Made by a program: the position numbers and the translations under genes
Assembly: GCA_023935145.1 (NCBI GenBank)
Contig: CM043698.1
Location: 144,440,001 to 144,504,000 of the forward strand
Origin: Bretschneidera sinensis
Taxonomy: Eukaryota > Streptophyta > Magnoliopsida > Brassicales > Akaniaceae
Direction of reading: 5' to 3'
DNA length: 64,000 nucleotides
Shown here: positions 12,725 to 25,408 of the stretch, one piece after another
Position numbering within the stretch: the first letter of the stretch is position 1
How the letters are laid out: every line of letters starts with the position of its first letter
The notes under the pieces: generated by a model
What the model saw: only the letters and a program-made list of their open reading frames with translations
What the model was told of the DNA's origin: nothing
Databases searched by the model: none

Positions 12725-13893
12725 CTGAGAGAGAGCGAGAGACAGAGAAGGAGGAGGAGAAGAAACGGCAGAGACAATCAAGTGAAGATTTTAGGTACCA
12801 AGAATCCTCTCACTCCAAAACTCTCTTTTTCTCATCTTTTTTCTCTTTCTATTGCCTAAGATCTCTAATTTGTTTTTATTTTTTTTGCCTATGCTGAAAT
12901 AGGTCTTGTTCATCTTCTCCTTCTCCTTCCTTTTTTTTTAATTTTTAAATAATATATACGCTATTGTGATTATGCAAGGCACATGGCCTGTTTACCATAT
13001 AGCTGTGTAGGAGGAGGAGGAAAAACTTTAAATCAGCTACTACAAAGCAGCTGATTTTAAATCACATATTATGAGAGAAAAACTTTAGTTCACTTAATGA
13101 ACACACATATACTTGTGAATGCATATGTTTGCGCAAATATGTGCGTATCAAATACTTTTATAAGTATGCATTGGGAAGCTGATTCTATCCTAAAGTTTTT
13201 GTTTTTATTTCGATATTAGTTCAAGGTTATAATTTATATGCTTTTTGTTTTATTGAATAGATAGAGATTCGCAGTTCAGATTGTGTAGTTACTTTAAATT
13301 GCGGGGTGTAATGGCCAGGGACAATTATATATGCATTTTGTTGCTCAAAGGAAGCCAATTGAGTTACTTGATCTTGGTGAACTGTATTATTCTGAAAGTG
13401 TAGGTCTTGCAGCCTCTCATTAGATAGTTTTGATGATGACATAATAATGTTTCATTTACTTCGAAAATGTGATTTGCCCAAACCAGTCCTTGAAAAACAA
13501 TTCAAACTCCAATTTCTACACTAAAAGGGGGAAATAAAAGGACTGACATACATCTTGGTGACTAAGACGATTTAATATGCTCATGAAATGATTCCATTGC
13601 TTTATAAAATTGGCTTTGTGAGTCATGAACAAATGGAATACTTGGTGCGATATAGAGAGTTAAATTACCAAGAGTTGAGATATCTATGAACAACGTTTCT
13701 GGATTTCTTGTCTGGTGTTTGGCATGTTTTAGTCTAATTCTTACATTTAACTGGTTGGAAGTGCTTTGAACTTGAATAATTTTCTTGTCATTTCTTTGAA
13801 TTCTTCTTTTCTTTTCTTTTTCTGAACATTTTGCCTCAGTGGTCTGTTTCTCAACTGGTCAACTCTGCCTTGAGAAGTTAAACAGTGTAGGAG
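12725..13893 (+). promoter_or_regulatory. Probable 5' leader with intron of the GTF3C6-like gene
   Basis: A GA-rich stretch (12725-12794) ends in a donor-like TTTTAG|GTACC. A pyrimidine-rich acceptor TTGCCTCAG ends at 13839, 54 bases before the ATG at 13894. This would make a leader intron of about 1045 bases, common in plant housekeeping genes. No other gene is visible between them. Inference from consensus only. Confidence 0.35.
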
Positions 13894-16800
13894 ATGGATG
13901 ACAACTCGGTGAACCATGGTCATGGTAAGGATGAAGAGGAATATGTTTTGCTCGACCTTGATGCTGTTGCTGGGCAAATTGACATCCCACCAAATGCGCC
14001 ATATGTTCTTTCTGTAAGCTGTAATAAAATTTTCACTTTATTATTTATCATCCAATTTTTCAACACAATATCAACTTCTGGAGGATTAAACATTTATACG
14101 ATATTTTATTAGTTATTGGTTTCTGTGTAAACTTGTTATGTCACCCGAAACCTGTTAGTAATAGTTTCATACAGAAAAGAAGTAATAGAAATATCTGGAT
14201 TTGAATTCATATATCCATGTCACTGCTATGATTCTGCATCAATTCAAATAATATGGAACTTTGAATAGATTAGCTAGATTACACATATATGTTAACTAAA
14301 ATAAATTGAACCTCTTCGTGTTTATACTTCAAGTTACAATCTTCCATTGGGAGATTTTTTTTATAAGTATCTTCCATGGGACATTTCAACCACACTTAAA
14401 TTTTTGATTCAATATTTGTCATACTTGTTGGTGCATGCCATACTTGTTGCTGCCTACTTCTCTGCTCATATATATGTTTTTTTCTTTTTGCAGTTGACTT
14501 CTTTTTTTTTTTTTCTGTGGCTAAGATTTTTTTTTAACTGTCTTTTTTTAAAATATTAGTTTGCTGTCAATGCCACACTACAATTTTAGTTTTGTTTTTA
14601 TTTTCCATTTAATTATTACTGACTTGTTTTAAATTGCAGGGTCTGGATACGTTGAACCCAATATTGATAATAGATGACAAAGTAAAGCTGGTGAGTAAAT
14701 GACCTGCAAAATTTTGTTTTCACTTTAAATGTGAAAGGCTATAATGCACCCTGGTCTTTGGAATTTTTTTCTCAATTAGATTTTTGTATACAACTCAACT
14801 CAACTAAGACTTAATCCAAAACTAGTTGGGGTCAGCTACATGAATCATATTTGTCCAATTTTCCTGATATATTAGACTTCAGTACATGTAATTTAAGTCA
14901 AATGTAATTAGCCTATGTTTTGGGGTTTCATCCCTTTATCTTTATTGTCTGATGTGTTTCTGTTTTCTTTTCCAAGGGTAAGAATTGTTGTAAAACCCAC
15001 ACTTTCATTTAGGGGCGTTTTAATCTTTTAGCATGCATTTTACCAGCCATCAACATCATGCTTCTCATAAATGTATATACTTATCTGTGTGACTTATTAT
15101 GTCTTGATCCTGAGTTAAATAGTGAAGTCTGATTTATTTTATCTTTTTAAAAAAGGCAGAAAGAAAATTGTCAATAAAAAAAGGCAGAAAGAAAATGGCT
15201 TGAATTTTATCTTCTTTAAAATTTGAAAGTAAATAAATGTTGAGCAGCCTTGTTGTTGGCCATAGAAAAAAAAATAATCCATTAATTCCACTGATGGGAA
15301 CCAGACCAAATATCCAAACAAGGCATTTCTTGGTCTTGGGGCTCCCAATTTTTGCAAGATCACAACAACTCTCCCTCATTATTTGGCTGATCTCTCTCTC
15401 TCTCTTATCTTTTTAAAAATTCCCCATTTTGCTCCGTCGCGACAAGCTTGACTCATGACGGCAAGCTTATGAGTGTAATACCGCCCAACAATCGGTGAAA
15501 CCCCATCTCTTTGTCCCTCTCTCCCTCTGTTTCTCTTTTGCTCTCTCCCCATGGCGCCACCACTTCCTGTATTCCCCACTGCCGCGAGCCGTACAATTTT
15601 TGATGGTTGATGCACCACCTCTGCAGTGTTCTGCCTCCAACACCAACTGGTATGCCGTCTCCAAGTCAACCTTGCTCTGGTCGCCTTACCTGGACCACTT
15701 ACTGTCACACTCATGCGTGTGTATAATTGAATTGTTAATCCCAAATTTTTAATTGTTTTTAATTCATTTGATCAATTCACTTCACCTATATGCATTTAAC
15801 TAAAATTAATTTTGGGTTAATTGATATCAATTCTATTTTACCCATTGTACGAACCTGATGTCCAAAAATTGGTAGTATCAAGTTTAATTGATGTTTTTGA
15901 CAGTTATAGATTTGTTTATTTATGGATTAATTATGGATCTATTGAATTATTTATACTTGGGTTAATTGATTTGGTGTTTTGAGTTTTATTGTTTCAATCT
16001 GGTTATATCTAATTTGAAATTGTTACTCAAGCATGATTAAATTTTTTGTTGAATTGTATGAATTTAGACTCAAATTCTTGTTGGAATGCTAGAAAAATGC
16101 CCTTGGTTGATATAAGGGTTTAGCTCAAATTCATATATTTTCTTGTAGTTAGATAAATTGTGAGTGTAATGGTTAATAATTGTTCAGCTAGGGAGAACTT
16201 ATATGGATTTTACTTTGTAAACTTCTCCATAAAATTATGTTGGATTTAGAGAATTCATCAGTCTTTGAGGCACACAGGATCTGTTTTGGGTTGAATGCGC
16301 TAAAAATGATTTGGGATGAATATGGTTGAGTTATATTATGGTTTACATGTCAAGTTAAAATTTGGGAAATATCCACACAAAAAAAAAAACAAATTCTGCT
16401 GAAATTTCTAGAAAAAAAATTGTTATATCTCTAGAAAGGAAAAGGGGTTTTGTTAAGCGAGTTAACATTATATGGCAAGTATTTAATAGAAAATCTTATC
16501 AATAGTTTTACAAATTTAATTGAATTAAGAGATCTTTAACCTTGTATTTTTATTTCCATATAACTTTATCAGTTTTGAGTCGTCATAGATATTTTTGTGA
16601 ATCTAAATCTATGAACAGGTTGATGTCATGGTTGAGTGGATATGTTTGGTGTGTTTTTATGTTTTTTAAATTACATACATGCATCTTGGCATAGCACAAG
16701 CATATGCATTAGGTGTGGGTAGTCTTTGTTCTTATTATAGAACTTTATATCACGTATAGGTTGTGGTTGAGACTAGTACCCTAATTTTTCTAGTTAAGCT

Positions 16801-19800
16801 CTCTGTTGTGCTTTCGAGGTGAGTGTTTCTCTACATGTATCCTATACTTACTATTCCTTCTATCTGTTTTGAGGTTTTAATATATTAAGTATATGCTTAT
16901 GTTGACTATGGATGGTTTAACGAATCAATGGTTATGTTGTGTTGGTTTCCCATTGGGGGCATTTTTTTTTTTAAGAATTGATTTTCCCATTGGGGCATGG
17001 TTTAGAAGGATGCATCCTATTGAAAACCCTGGGTAACTAGTGCAGTAAATGATATGAGATTGGCCATTGAGGGCACTGTAACGTATTTTTGCCAATGGGA
17101 CGTTACGATATGTGATTGGCCACTATAGCCATTGTGATATTTTTTTTTTTTTTTTTGCCAATGGGGCGTTATGATATGTTATTGGCCACTGAGCCGTTGT
17201 GATATATTTTTTCCAATGGGACGTTATGATTTTGATTGGACACTATGGCCATTGTGATATATTTTTTGGCCAATGGGGCGTTATGATATGTTATTGGCCA
17301 CTAGATCCATTGTGATATATTTTTTCCAATTGGGTGTTATGACATGTGATTGTCCACTGGCCGTTATGATATGTGGTGATTGACCAATGGGGCTGTTCTG
17401 ATATATTTTGCCTAGTGGGGCGTTACGATATGTGGTTGGCCCATTGGGGGTGTTATGGTATGAGATTAGCCATTGGGGTGTTGGGATACATATATTGCCC
17501 ACTAGGGGCTTTATGTAAGTTTCAACACTTGTTTTCTTGGGTTATCGTAAATGTGTTTCTTTATTCATTTAAAGGAGCAATTGTTTACTGCTTAAGATGT
17601 AGAAAAGTTTTTATGTTATGTTGATTTTGAGAAAAATGGAAATGGATTTGATGAAATGATTTAGCTGTGGATTTGTGAACGATCTTATATGCTTTATGAA
17701 AATTTTGGGATGAATAAAATGTTTTTAAAAAGGCTATTTCTCCTCGATGAATGTTTCTATTACATTAAATTTAACTGTGGTTTTAGAGCTATATATATAA
17801 TTCTGATAATATATCCTTGTACCTTACTTCTTGATCATTATATGATCCATGTAGAGGAGCTGTAGACAAAGTTATCTATGGGAGTTATCTCACTAGGCTA
17901 TCTAGCTTACCCTACTTTATTTTTCAGTTGTGTTGTAGGTTCTAGATCCTCAATCTACCTGCGTGAAAGCTGGTCTGTGGTTAGTTGGAGTCGAGTATCT
18001 GGCATCCTTAGGGCGTCGATATTATTTTTTTTACTTTTGATGAACTGCTGTCAAGTCTTGTTACTTGAAAATTCTTATCTCGGTAAACTTATTTCTAAGT
18101 GAGACCCTTTTGAGCTTGCGATTGTTTTAAGAGATTTTGGGATTTTTGTATGAGCCATGAAGCGGGAAGTTGGATTTATAGCTTTTTTTGGTTAATGGAG
18201 ATGGTTGGATGATTGGGTTTAGACGGGTTTTGTTTTCTTTTAGATCACATCATACCCTACTAGTGGTTGTCATTTGTGTACAAGTTGTTACATATGCTCT
18301 CCCTTTTTTTCCTGGTGACATAATATCATGATTAGATTATGTGAAACATTTTGTTGTGAGTTATAATCCTGAAACTTTTTAATCAGTTCACTTTGCTTTA
18401 TGTGGCATTTTAGCATGACCAAATGGATTTATATATGCTTTGAAAGTTAAAATTTTCTGGCGGTGAATGCGAGGAATATATGTTTGTTTTTTCTGTCCTC
18501 AAGTTTTTTCCCCAACTTATTGGTAATATAAGGATAGTATATGTCTCGCGAACATAAAACTTCTTGGTTCATATTCCTTATATTTTTTTAAATTTTGTTC
18601 TTTTTACAGATTGGAGAATATGAAGAGACAATTGGAACATGCTTCGTTTTCTCTGAAGGTGGTTAGTCCCCTTTCCTGTTCCGTTTCTATACAGGAGTAA
18701 TCAGACCATTTGATTTTTGTATCATGAGTTAATTACCATTCTTGTTTCATGGTATCTTTTGTATGTTATTATGATTATACTATTGCTATCTGAAGGTTTG
18801 AGGATTCTAGATTTTGGTTTCCTTTTGTCAGTTTTTATTTTCCTTCTCTTTTTGGTTAAACATAGAGAGATTCTATTAATAAGTAGGGAATGCCAACCAT
18901 GTGAGGAAATTGGATTCTTGGTTACCTTTTTTTCCCCCTCCTCCTGAGTTGTCGGCCACCTGGTTTTCATACCTGTGCTTTGAAATGTATATGCTTTAGT
19001 CATTGGTGTCTTTTGGTTCACCATTTACTTTTTGGTTAAACATAGAGGGATTCTATTAATAAGTAGGGAATCCCAACGATGTGAGGAAATTGGATTCTTG
19101 GTTACCTTTTTTTCCCCCTCCTCCTGAGTTGTTGGCCACCTAGTTTGCATACCTGTGCTTTGAAATGTATATGCTTTAGTCATTGGTGCTTTTGGTTCAC
19201 CATTTACTAGATAAATCATTAGACTTCCTGCAAAGAACTGCCTCATAAGTCTTCTCTTGTTAAAAAAATTGGTGACTAAGTTTTGCGCAAAATAAAAGCT
19301 TTGTTATGTGAACAAGTCACCTGCATCTCCCCATTTACAGTTCATTCTTTCCAGCTTTCTATGACAAAAAGTGAATTGTTTTACTCATAGTCCTGCCTTC
19401 TTATTTGCCACCATCTGAGGTACGCAATGATTGGCAACTCAATGAACTGTAGTGGAACCAGAGGTGACTTGAATACTTTTTCTTCTTTGGTGTGGGATTA
19501 ATAGGTTTATCGACATCTGAACCTGCTCATGTTATCAGATCCTATTTCAACACCATCAAAAGGCTGTAGAGTAATTTTTTTTTTTTATATTTATTTGGTG
19601 CCATTCATTTAACATATGTCAAGTGAAGCTCTGACTAGGAGTTTATTGTGTCAAATATGCTGACAGGATTTTTCATTTTTGGCAGAAACTGCCGCAGTAG
19701 TGCATGAAGAAACGGGACCATCAGAAGCAAACCTTTTCACGGGCAAATGCGTAATAGATCCAAATCAAGCTCCACAAAAGCATGTGAAACCAGTTGCCCG

Positions 19801-19885
19801 CCTCCATAAGATTCTCAAGTTTAGATTATTTTTTGACGATGCTGTTCAAGATGCAACAGTTGAACCAACTAAATCAAGTTTGTGA
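13894..19885 (+). CDS. TFIIIC subunit 6 (tau55-related, GTF3C6-like)
   Basis: Four coding exons: 13894-14013, 14640-14690, 18610-18661, 19686-19885 (TGA at 19883-19885), giving 140 aa. The joins keep frame, and the third donor GTTAGT at 18662 is required for phase with the last exon. The core EEEYVLLDLD ... LDTLNPILIIDDKVKL ... IGEYEETIGTCFVFSEG matches the TFIIIC tau55-related/GTF3C6 family, in which the G-E-Y-E-x-T-x-G-T signature is diagnostic. TFIIIC binds A and B boxes of tRNA genes and recruits TFIIIB to start RNA polymerase III transcription; this subunit is small and nuclear. The tail (KPVARLHKILKFRLFFDDAV) is basic and hydrophobic. All four exons are open and look functional. The 3.9-kb second intron holds a minisatellite. 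Confidence 0.85.
17055..17515 (+). repeat. Degenerate minisatellite (about nine units) in a GTF3C6-like intron
   Basis: Units of roughly 50-65 bases alternate a TTGGCCACT...CCATTGTGATAT half and a CCAATGGGGCGTTATGATATG half. Lengths vary through T-runs and internal loss. Most units carry CCAAT/ATTGG cores on one or the other strand. It lies in intron 2 (14691-18609). Outside it, that intron is T-rich non-coding sequence with no exon-like segment. Confidence 0.8.
18848..19207 (+). repeat. 180-bp tandem duplication in the last GTF3C6-like intron
   Basis: The block 18848-19027 is followed by a second copy 19028-19207, differing at a handful of positions (for example GCCAACC/CCCAACG, GTCGG/GTTGG, and one lost T). 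It lies wholly inside the intron 18662-19685. No gene function is apparent in the unit. Confidence 0.9.
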
Positions 19886-20913
19886 GCAGAGGCACTTTTC
19901 CTCTCTCTTCCCTTTTGTGTTTGCTAAAGCAGAAAATCTTGCCGATGGCAATAGGGTATGGCTCTAAGTTCTGGAGTACCTGCGATATTAATTTACATGA
20001 TGTAGCCTTGCGACCTGAAGGTTTTGCGTGTATAGCACCAACTGAAATTGATCAGTCTACAAAATCTTGCTGGGTAGTTGACGGTTCAATACAATTAGGG
20101 TTTGTTCTGTCAGATTGTTGCAACTTGGCAAGTCTACATGTCAGTCAAATCATAGGGCGTATCAATTTCTCTTCTTTCTTTTTTTATCCCAAATGTTGGA
20201 TCTAAAAAAGGTTTGAGTTAGAAAATGTGACACATTTCCTAAAGAAAACCTTGAAACTGACCTAAAATATTAAAATTTGCCCATGCTATTAACTTTAGAG
20301 GTAGCTAGCTTTCCTTCTTAAGATTTTTTTGTAGGTTCAATTCAAGATAATTCACCCAGTCCTTAAAATCTTATACAAATTCTAGCGAGTCAGTTAAATT
20401 TTAACCAAATAATAATAAAAAAAAATCTAGATTTGAATTGGCTTTGTAGATTGATTGGGGTTTGAAGGTTCAAGTTCATCGTTCAAGCGCAACATAATCC
20501 TTTGCTGCCCTTAAAGACTGATTTTGCTGGATCAAGCATGTGATTTCACATGGTGGGGCTTTTGCCATCCATATGACAGATAACACTGAGAAATACAAGA
20601 ATATGGTCTTTCTTATCTCAAAAAACATACAGTTTTTCAGTTTTTCTTTCCTTGCCATTTTCTTCTCTTCTACCAAGACAATGCTGCATGTGCCTGGAAT
20701 GTAAAAACTTCCAAGAAATTGTTTAACAGTCAACAAGAAAATTAAGACATATGCTGTTGATCTTTTGGCACCATAAAATCACAAACTGAATCAAGCCTGA
20801 AACCAATGGTCATGGACCTATCTAACTTATGATACACCTAATCGGTAAATACTACTGAAAAAATCGATAACACTACTGAATTTTTTTAATCAGTAGGATA
20901 ACAACCAGAGAAA
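19886..20913. other. 3' UTR of the GTF3C6-like gene and intergenic sequence
   Basis: The first 300 bases after the stop are probably transcribed leader-free 3' UTR. The rest is AT-rich sequence with no recognisable gene. An A/T-rich tail at about 20883-20892 belongs to the LINE fragment that follows on the minus strand. Confidence 0.4.
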
Positions 20914-21201
20914 CTAGCCCCTAGGGAAAGAAATCCCCAAGCCATTAGCAGCTAACAAAGGCCCAAGACCCTGAGGAGGGTTGGCATAGGACATTAACCC
21001 CAAGTAAGTGTGACCCAAGGCAGCCAAGAACTCTGCACATTGGTTCCCCTCAGGTAGACTATGAACAAGCTCACAGGAACTAAAACTATCCATCAACTCT
21101 CGACAATCTTCTATGACAGCTCCATAAGAGTGAAACTCAGTGCTTGCATTGACATTAGGGCGAACTACGAGAGCGGTAATTGGAATAATGCCATAGACCA
21201 A
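20914..21201 (-). mobile_element. LINE RNase H tail, fragment
   Basis: The minus-strand frame of 95 codons shows the end of a plant L1 RNase H module. It reads IEDCRELMDSF, then CELVHSLPEGNQCAEFLAAL (the x-R-E-G-N-x-x-A-D-x-L-A motif, here with E for D), then the usual tail PPQGLGPLLAANGLGISFPRG shortened to a stop. An oligo(A)-like tract lies at the expected 3' side (minus strand, near 20890). It is 5'-truncated, as is typical for LINE insertions. Confidence 0.75.
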
Positions 21202-21606
21202 ACAATTCAGCCAGTGATGTAAATACTACTGATTCACCACGTATGGAAAGCCTGCTAGCGAAGTGCTCTAGTAGAGAATGTGGCGATCTAATTTAGAATT
21301 AGAAGAATAAGCCTCACAATTCATGCAAGAGTTGACAAAAGACCCCTCCTTTCCAACAAATAGAAGGGGAAGATAACAAACAAAAAGAAGCAAGGGAAAC
21401 AAACATTTTTAAACCAAGAGTTATACCGCCATTGAAAATCATGCGTGTAAAACATTTTTCATATATTTATATGTTACAAACAGTTGCACTCAAGCCATAG
21501 GAGGATGAGATCTCTCAAATGAAGCTTTCCAAACAGAAAACATGTGAAACGGGAACATGCTGCTCCCACCGTGTGTGTGAAAGAAAGAAAGAGAGAGGTG
21601 AACAAA
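21202..21606. other. Intergenic stretch between LINE tail and LRR fragment
   Basis: Purine-rich and AT-rich sequence with no recognised gene. Part of it may derive from the 3' UTR of the minus-strand LRR gene fragment. Confidence 0.4.
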
Positions 21607-24600
21607 CTAGTGCTCTGGAATTTTGTCCTTCAAATATTTCAAGACAGCTTAAGTTCCTCTATCCAAAATTGTCCTCCTGATGCTGTAAAAATATGCTTAT
21701 AAGAAAAAAATAGGCATCATGATTAAATTTTCATAAAATATACAATATCATAGAAAGAAAATCGTATTGTTTATTAAATTTCCATTAGCTTCTCATAATT
21801 TCTCTCTTTTTTTAACAACATGGAGATAACTTTTAAGAATCTCAAAGAATAGCGCCTGTTTCTATTCTATTTTTTTTCTTGACAAATATGCATCTGCAAA
21901 AGTTCAGGGAAATTAAAGGGTTTAAGCATATGAAAAGAGAAAGACGCTCTCGATGGAATAAAAGCATTTGAATTTATTTTTTTGATAAGCAAAAGCATAT
22001 GAAGTTAAAAGCACGAAAGCATATGGAATGATTCTCTAAGTACGATGGAAATTAATCACTCATTGCTTTCTATATGCACCAGTCCTATTCCTTTCTCTTA
22101 ACAATTGCTTAACAATCCTTTTTCTATGAAGCAAAAAGTTCAATTTAAAATACCAGTAAATGACCAAATACTAGGCTCAATTCATATTTCCCTATGAATA
22201 TAACTGAAGTGAACCATTTAGCAGAGTCATGCCTCATTTACTTATAGTTGGTTGTGCTCCCTCGTGAGCTTCCTAGTGAATTTAAGGAATTGATTGTAAG
22301 AGATGCTTCAGTCGTGCACATCACTAAAAGTCCCTAATGAAATTTCATGCTTTACAAAGATTAAAGAAAAACAATTACTGTATATTAAACTCAGAGAGCA
22401 TATCAATTTCTTAGTCACAGATAATAATTTTGGAAAGATGTTCAATAATTACACAACAAGACCGCAAAACCTCAAATAAATGTGATCAACAAAACAAATC
22501 TTTTTTCACTGGTCCACTTCTTCTACAACAATATCCCCCAGTCTATACCACTTTCAACAAATTTTAAATTAATAATTGAAAAAATGAAGGGAGAAAAGGT
22601 CAAGATGTAATACCTTCTCAAAGGGTTCCCATCAAGTTTTAAGACATCTAAGCTGGCCTCAAGCATACCCTGATGAAGAAAATTCTTATATTAGAATAAC
22701 GTAACGAAATAAAGTCTACGACTGACTAAACAAATTACGCGTAGTAGATAACAGTATAACACTAATTATTAGTGATTTACTGGATAAGTTCTGCATACGC
22801 TACAGAGAAGAAACAGAAACCTAATCACATAGTTATGCAACACTTTATCATGTGAAGTGAATTACTCAGCACAGCACCATCTCTTTTCATGATATGAGAA
22901 TGCATAGTCCACAATATGGACCCAAGAATGCCTTACAATACCAGAAAAGGGGTTCTTCATGATTCACGTTGCTAGAAGTACACAATGACTACACAGCCAT
23001 CAATTATACAATGTTCCTCATTAGGACATTGAGATCTATTATTAGATCATCAGAAATGTAACAGCTCCTGAACATATTCTCTTTTTTGGTTTCTTTTTGA
23101 GGGGAGAGGGTGTTGGGGTGGAGAGGTGGGTTATTCAACATCGCATCTCGTCAAACAACAATAAAATTAAAATAATGGAGAAAATATTTCATATCCTAAC
23201 CAGCTCTGGGGGAAGTGCTGCAATGTTATTGTCAGACAAGTCAAGCTGAGTCAGAAAAGTAAGATTCGTAAACCCCTGCATCTCAAATTAACAAAAACAG
23301 TGAAGGACGATACACCAAATAAGAGTGGGGAGCGGGATCCATAATAAAGATTATTGATCTCAGGAATATATTAAAGTAAAATGTCAAATAGCACTAATAA
23401 ATAGATATATAAGAGTACTTGAACAACCCCCACCACATCCATGGCAGGCTATCTCCTATTGACAGGTAGTTATAAAGTCACTGTGACAAACATGACCTAC
23501 ATTCATCATAAAAAGGATGAAAGCATTGGAGTAGAGAATAAAACTTTCGTCATGTACAATTATGGATTCAGTATGGATACCTGAATCAATAACCTGTATG
23601 CTATAAGGACCCAGGGAAATACATCTATTTCAACAGTCAATAAAAAGGCCAAGAAATAAAACGTTCTTGTCCAGAAAATCAAGAGGAAATAGAATAAAGG
23701 TGAAATAAGTTATTATCACATGGATCTTTTTGCAAGTCTCTTTCATATGAGTATCAAAGCCAAACAGAAGAGGCTTACTTCGAGAAGCTGTTCTTTGGTT
23801 CAATTGAAGAAATCAATTTATCACTTATTAGTATCAATTTATAATTTGGTGCTTAAAATTATTTTTAAGAAATAAGTTGTTTAGTGTTTGGGTATACGGC
23901 TTAAAGTTTTAAATAAACTGTGGAGGTGTTTGATAAGAAAGTGTTGAAATCAACCTAAAACTGTCAAAATAACCAAATTATAATATGAGATAGTGTTTTA
24001 GATAATGGACAAACGAAGATTTTTAGGAAAGCCCAAGGGTACAAAAGATATTGATCAAAGTCAAACCAAATTATAATGTGGGACAGATTATCAGTTTCTC
24101 AAAATTCAATTATTTTCTCCCTCAATTATAATCTCCCTAGAATATAAGCTGGACCAAAAAGACATGTGGAGTGAGATATTAGCTTATAAGCTAGTTTGAC
24201 AAGCTTATAAGCTGAGCCAAACAAGCTCTATATGCATAATATTTGTTCTGTAACAAAGAAATATAGTACCTCAGGAATTGATTGAAGCGAATTCTGACTC
24301 AAGTCAAGGATCTGCAGTCGAACTAAGCTCATTATATCTGATGGGACTTCGTATAGCTGCATTTGTCTGTCAAGTAAATATAGGAGTAAGACAAATACTG
24401 GAGATATACACCACTAAGTACAAACTTAGATGCAGGCACAGGCACGTAACATAAATACATTTAAATGTTTGTGTTCGCATATTATTACTTCCAGATGACT
24501 AACCTCAGGTAAAGCTCCTGTAAATGTGGTATGTTGGAAAAACCTGGATGTTCTGGTAATGAAGCTGCATTACCACTAAGATCCAGAATCTGAAGCCTAC

Positions 24601-24628
24601 AGACTGTTTGAAATCCGCCCAATGGAAT
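21607..24628 (-). pseudogene. LRRC40-like leucine-rich-repeat gene, 3' fragment
   Basis: Five exons on the minus strand with proper GT/AG borders and matching phases: 24628-24504, 24366-24270, 23275-23201, 22669-22614, 21682-21607. The deduced protein has tandem LRRs (LQILDLSGNAASLPEHPGF, LQELYLRQMQLYEVPSDI, LQILDLSQNSLQSIPE, LTQLDLSDNNIAALPPEL, LDVLKLDGNPLRSIRRTIL). This is the C-terminal part of plant proteins related to LRRC40. In the last exon a TAA (21651-21649) replaces a Lys codon expected in R-G-T-K-A-V-L, 14 codons before the conserved end (TAG at 21609-21607). No upstream LRR exons are found between 24629 and the tandem array, so the N-terminal three quarters are missing. Retained introns mean a DNA-level duplicate, not a processed copy. 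Confidence 0.85.
23860..24235. mobile_element. Possible hAT-like non-autonomous element in an LRR-fragment intron
   Basis: The stretch ends with GCTTATAAGCTGAGCCAAAC and contains two nearby AGCTTATAAGCT palindromes. A weakly matching GGTGTTTGATAA lies near 23935. This style of end (GTTTGGCTCAGCTTATAAGC inverted) is common in plant hAT-type MITEs. TIRs and target duplication are not clear. Confidence 0.3.
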
Positions 24629-25408
24629 CTACAAGACAAGTAAATAAAAGAGCAGTTAGATTACATTACAGAAGACATGCATATATGCATAGATTCAGCT
24701 CCATCCTCGATTCGATCACAAGGTGTTTGGTATATGCAAAGTGCCAAACAGAAAATTAAAAAAGAAGTAAAAGAATTCATGAAATATTTTTACAATGTAG
24801 GACTGACTGCAGTGGTTCTAAAGCTTCAATTGCAACATTAAACTCATAACATGACCAATATTAAAATTATTTTTATTTTATTATTCTAATTAATTAATTA
24901 ATTAATATTATTTTATTAAAATTTTGAAACGCCCCAACGCTTCGAGGTTTACGTCTTGCCTCATTAAGGCAAAATGCCTCGTCCAACGCCATCGCCTCTA
25001 AAAACTATGTGCACATTTGTTACGTGTTTAACATTTTTTAATAAAATTATTTTGTAATTGATAAAAAAACAAGCTTTTAATATAAGATAATTACTTTTTG
25101 GTCCTTAAATTTTAGACCGAGTAATGAGTTGGTCCTTAAAGTTCTAATTATATCAATTAAATCATGAAAATTAGCACAACATCACAATGTAATCTTTTTT
25201 TTCTTCAATTTTCATTAAAAAACAACAAAATATATATTTTTTATAATTATTAAAGAAATTAACTAAATGAAATAATATTAAAAAACAAAAGATCTTAACT
25301 TTTTTTCTCTCCTTCCTATTCTTCTTTATTCTTTGGTTGTTTTACTTTTTTCTCCAAAAAGTATTTCGTGATCTGGTTTTGACGACCACGACAACATTAC
25401 CACAACAT
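24629..25408. other. AT-rich sequence between LRR fragment and tandem array
   Basis: No exon-like segment continues the LRR gene here. A (TTAA)n-like stretch lies at about 24890-24910 and a GC-richer patch at 24930-25010. The last 100 bases run without break into the first array unit and are presumably the unique flank beyond the left duplication breakpoint. Confidence 0.4.

Noticed and set aside
15379..15752. Overlapping open frames of 65-121 codons on both strands in the GTF3C6-like intron
   Set aside because: No family resemblance, low-complexity GA/CT-rich sequence, inside an intron; mutual shadows.
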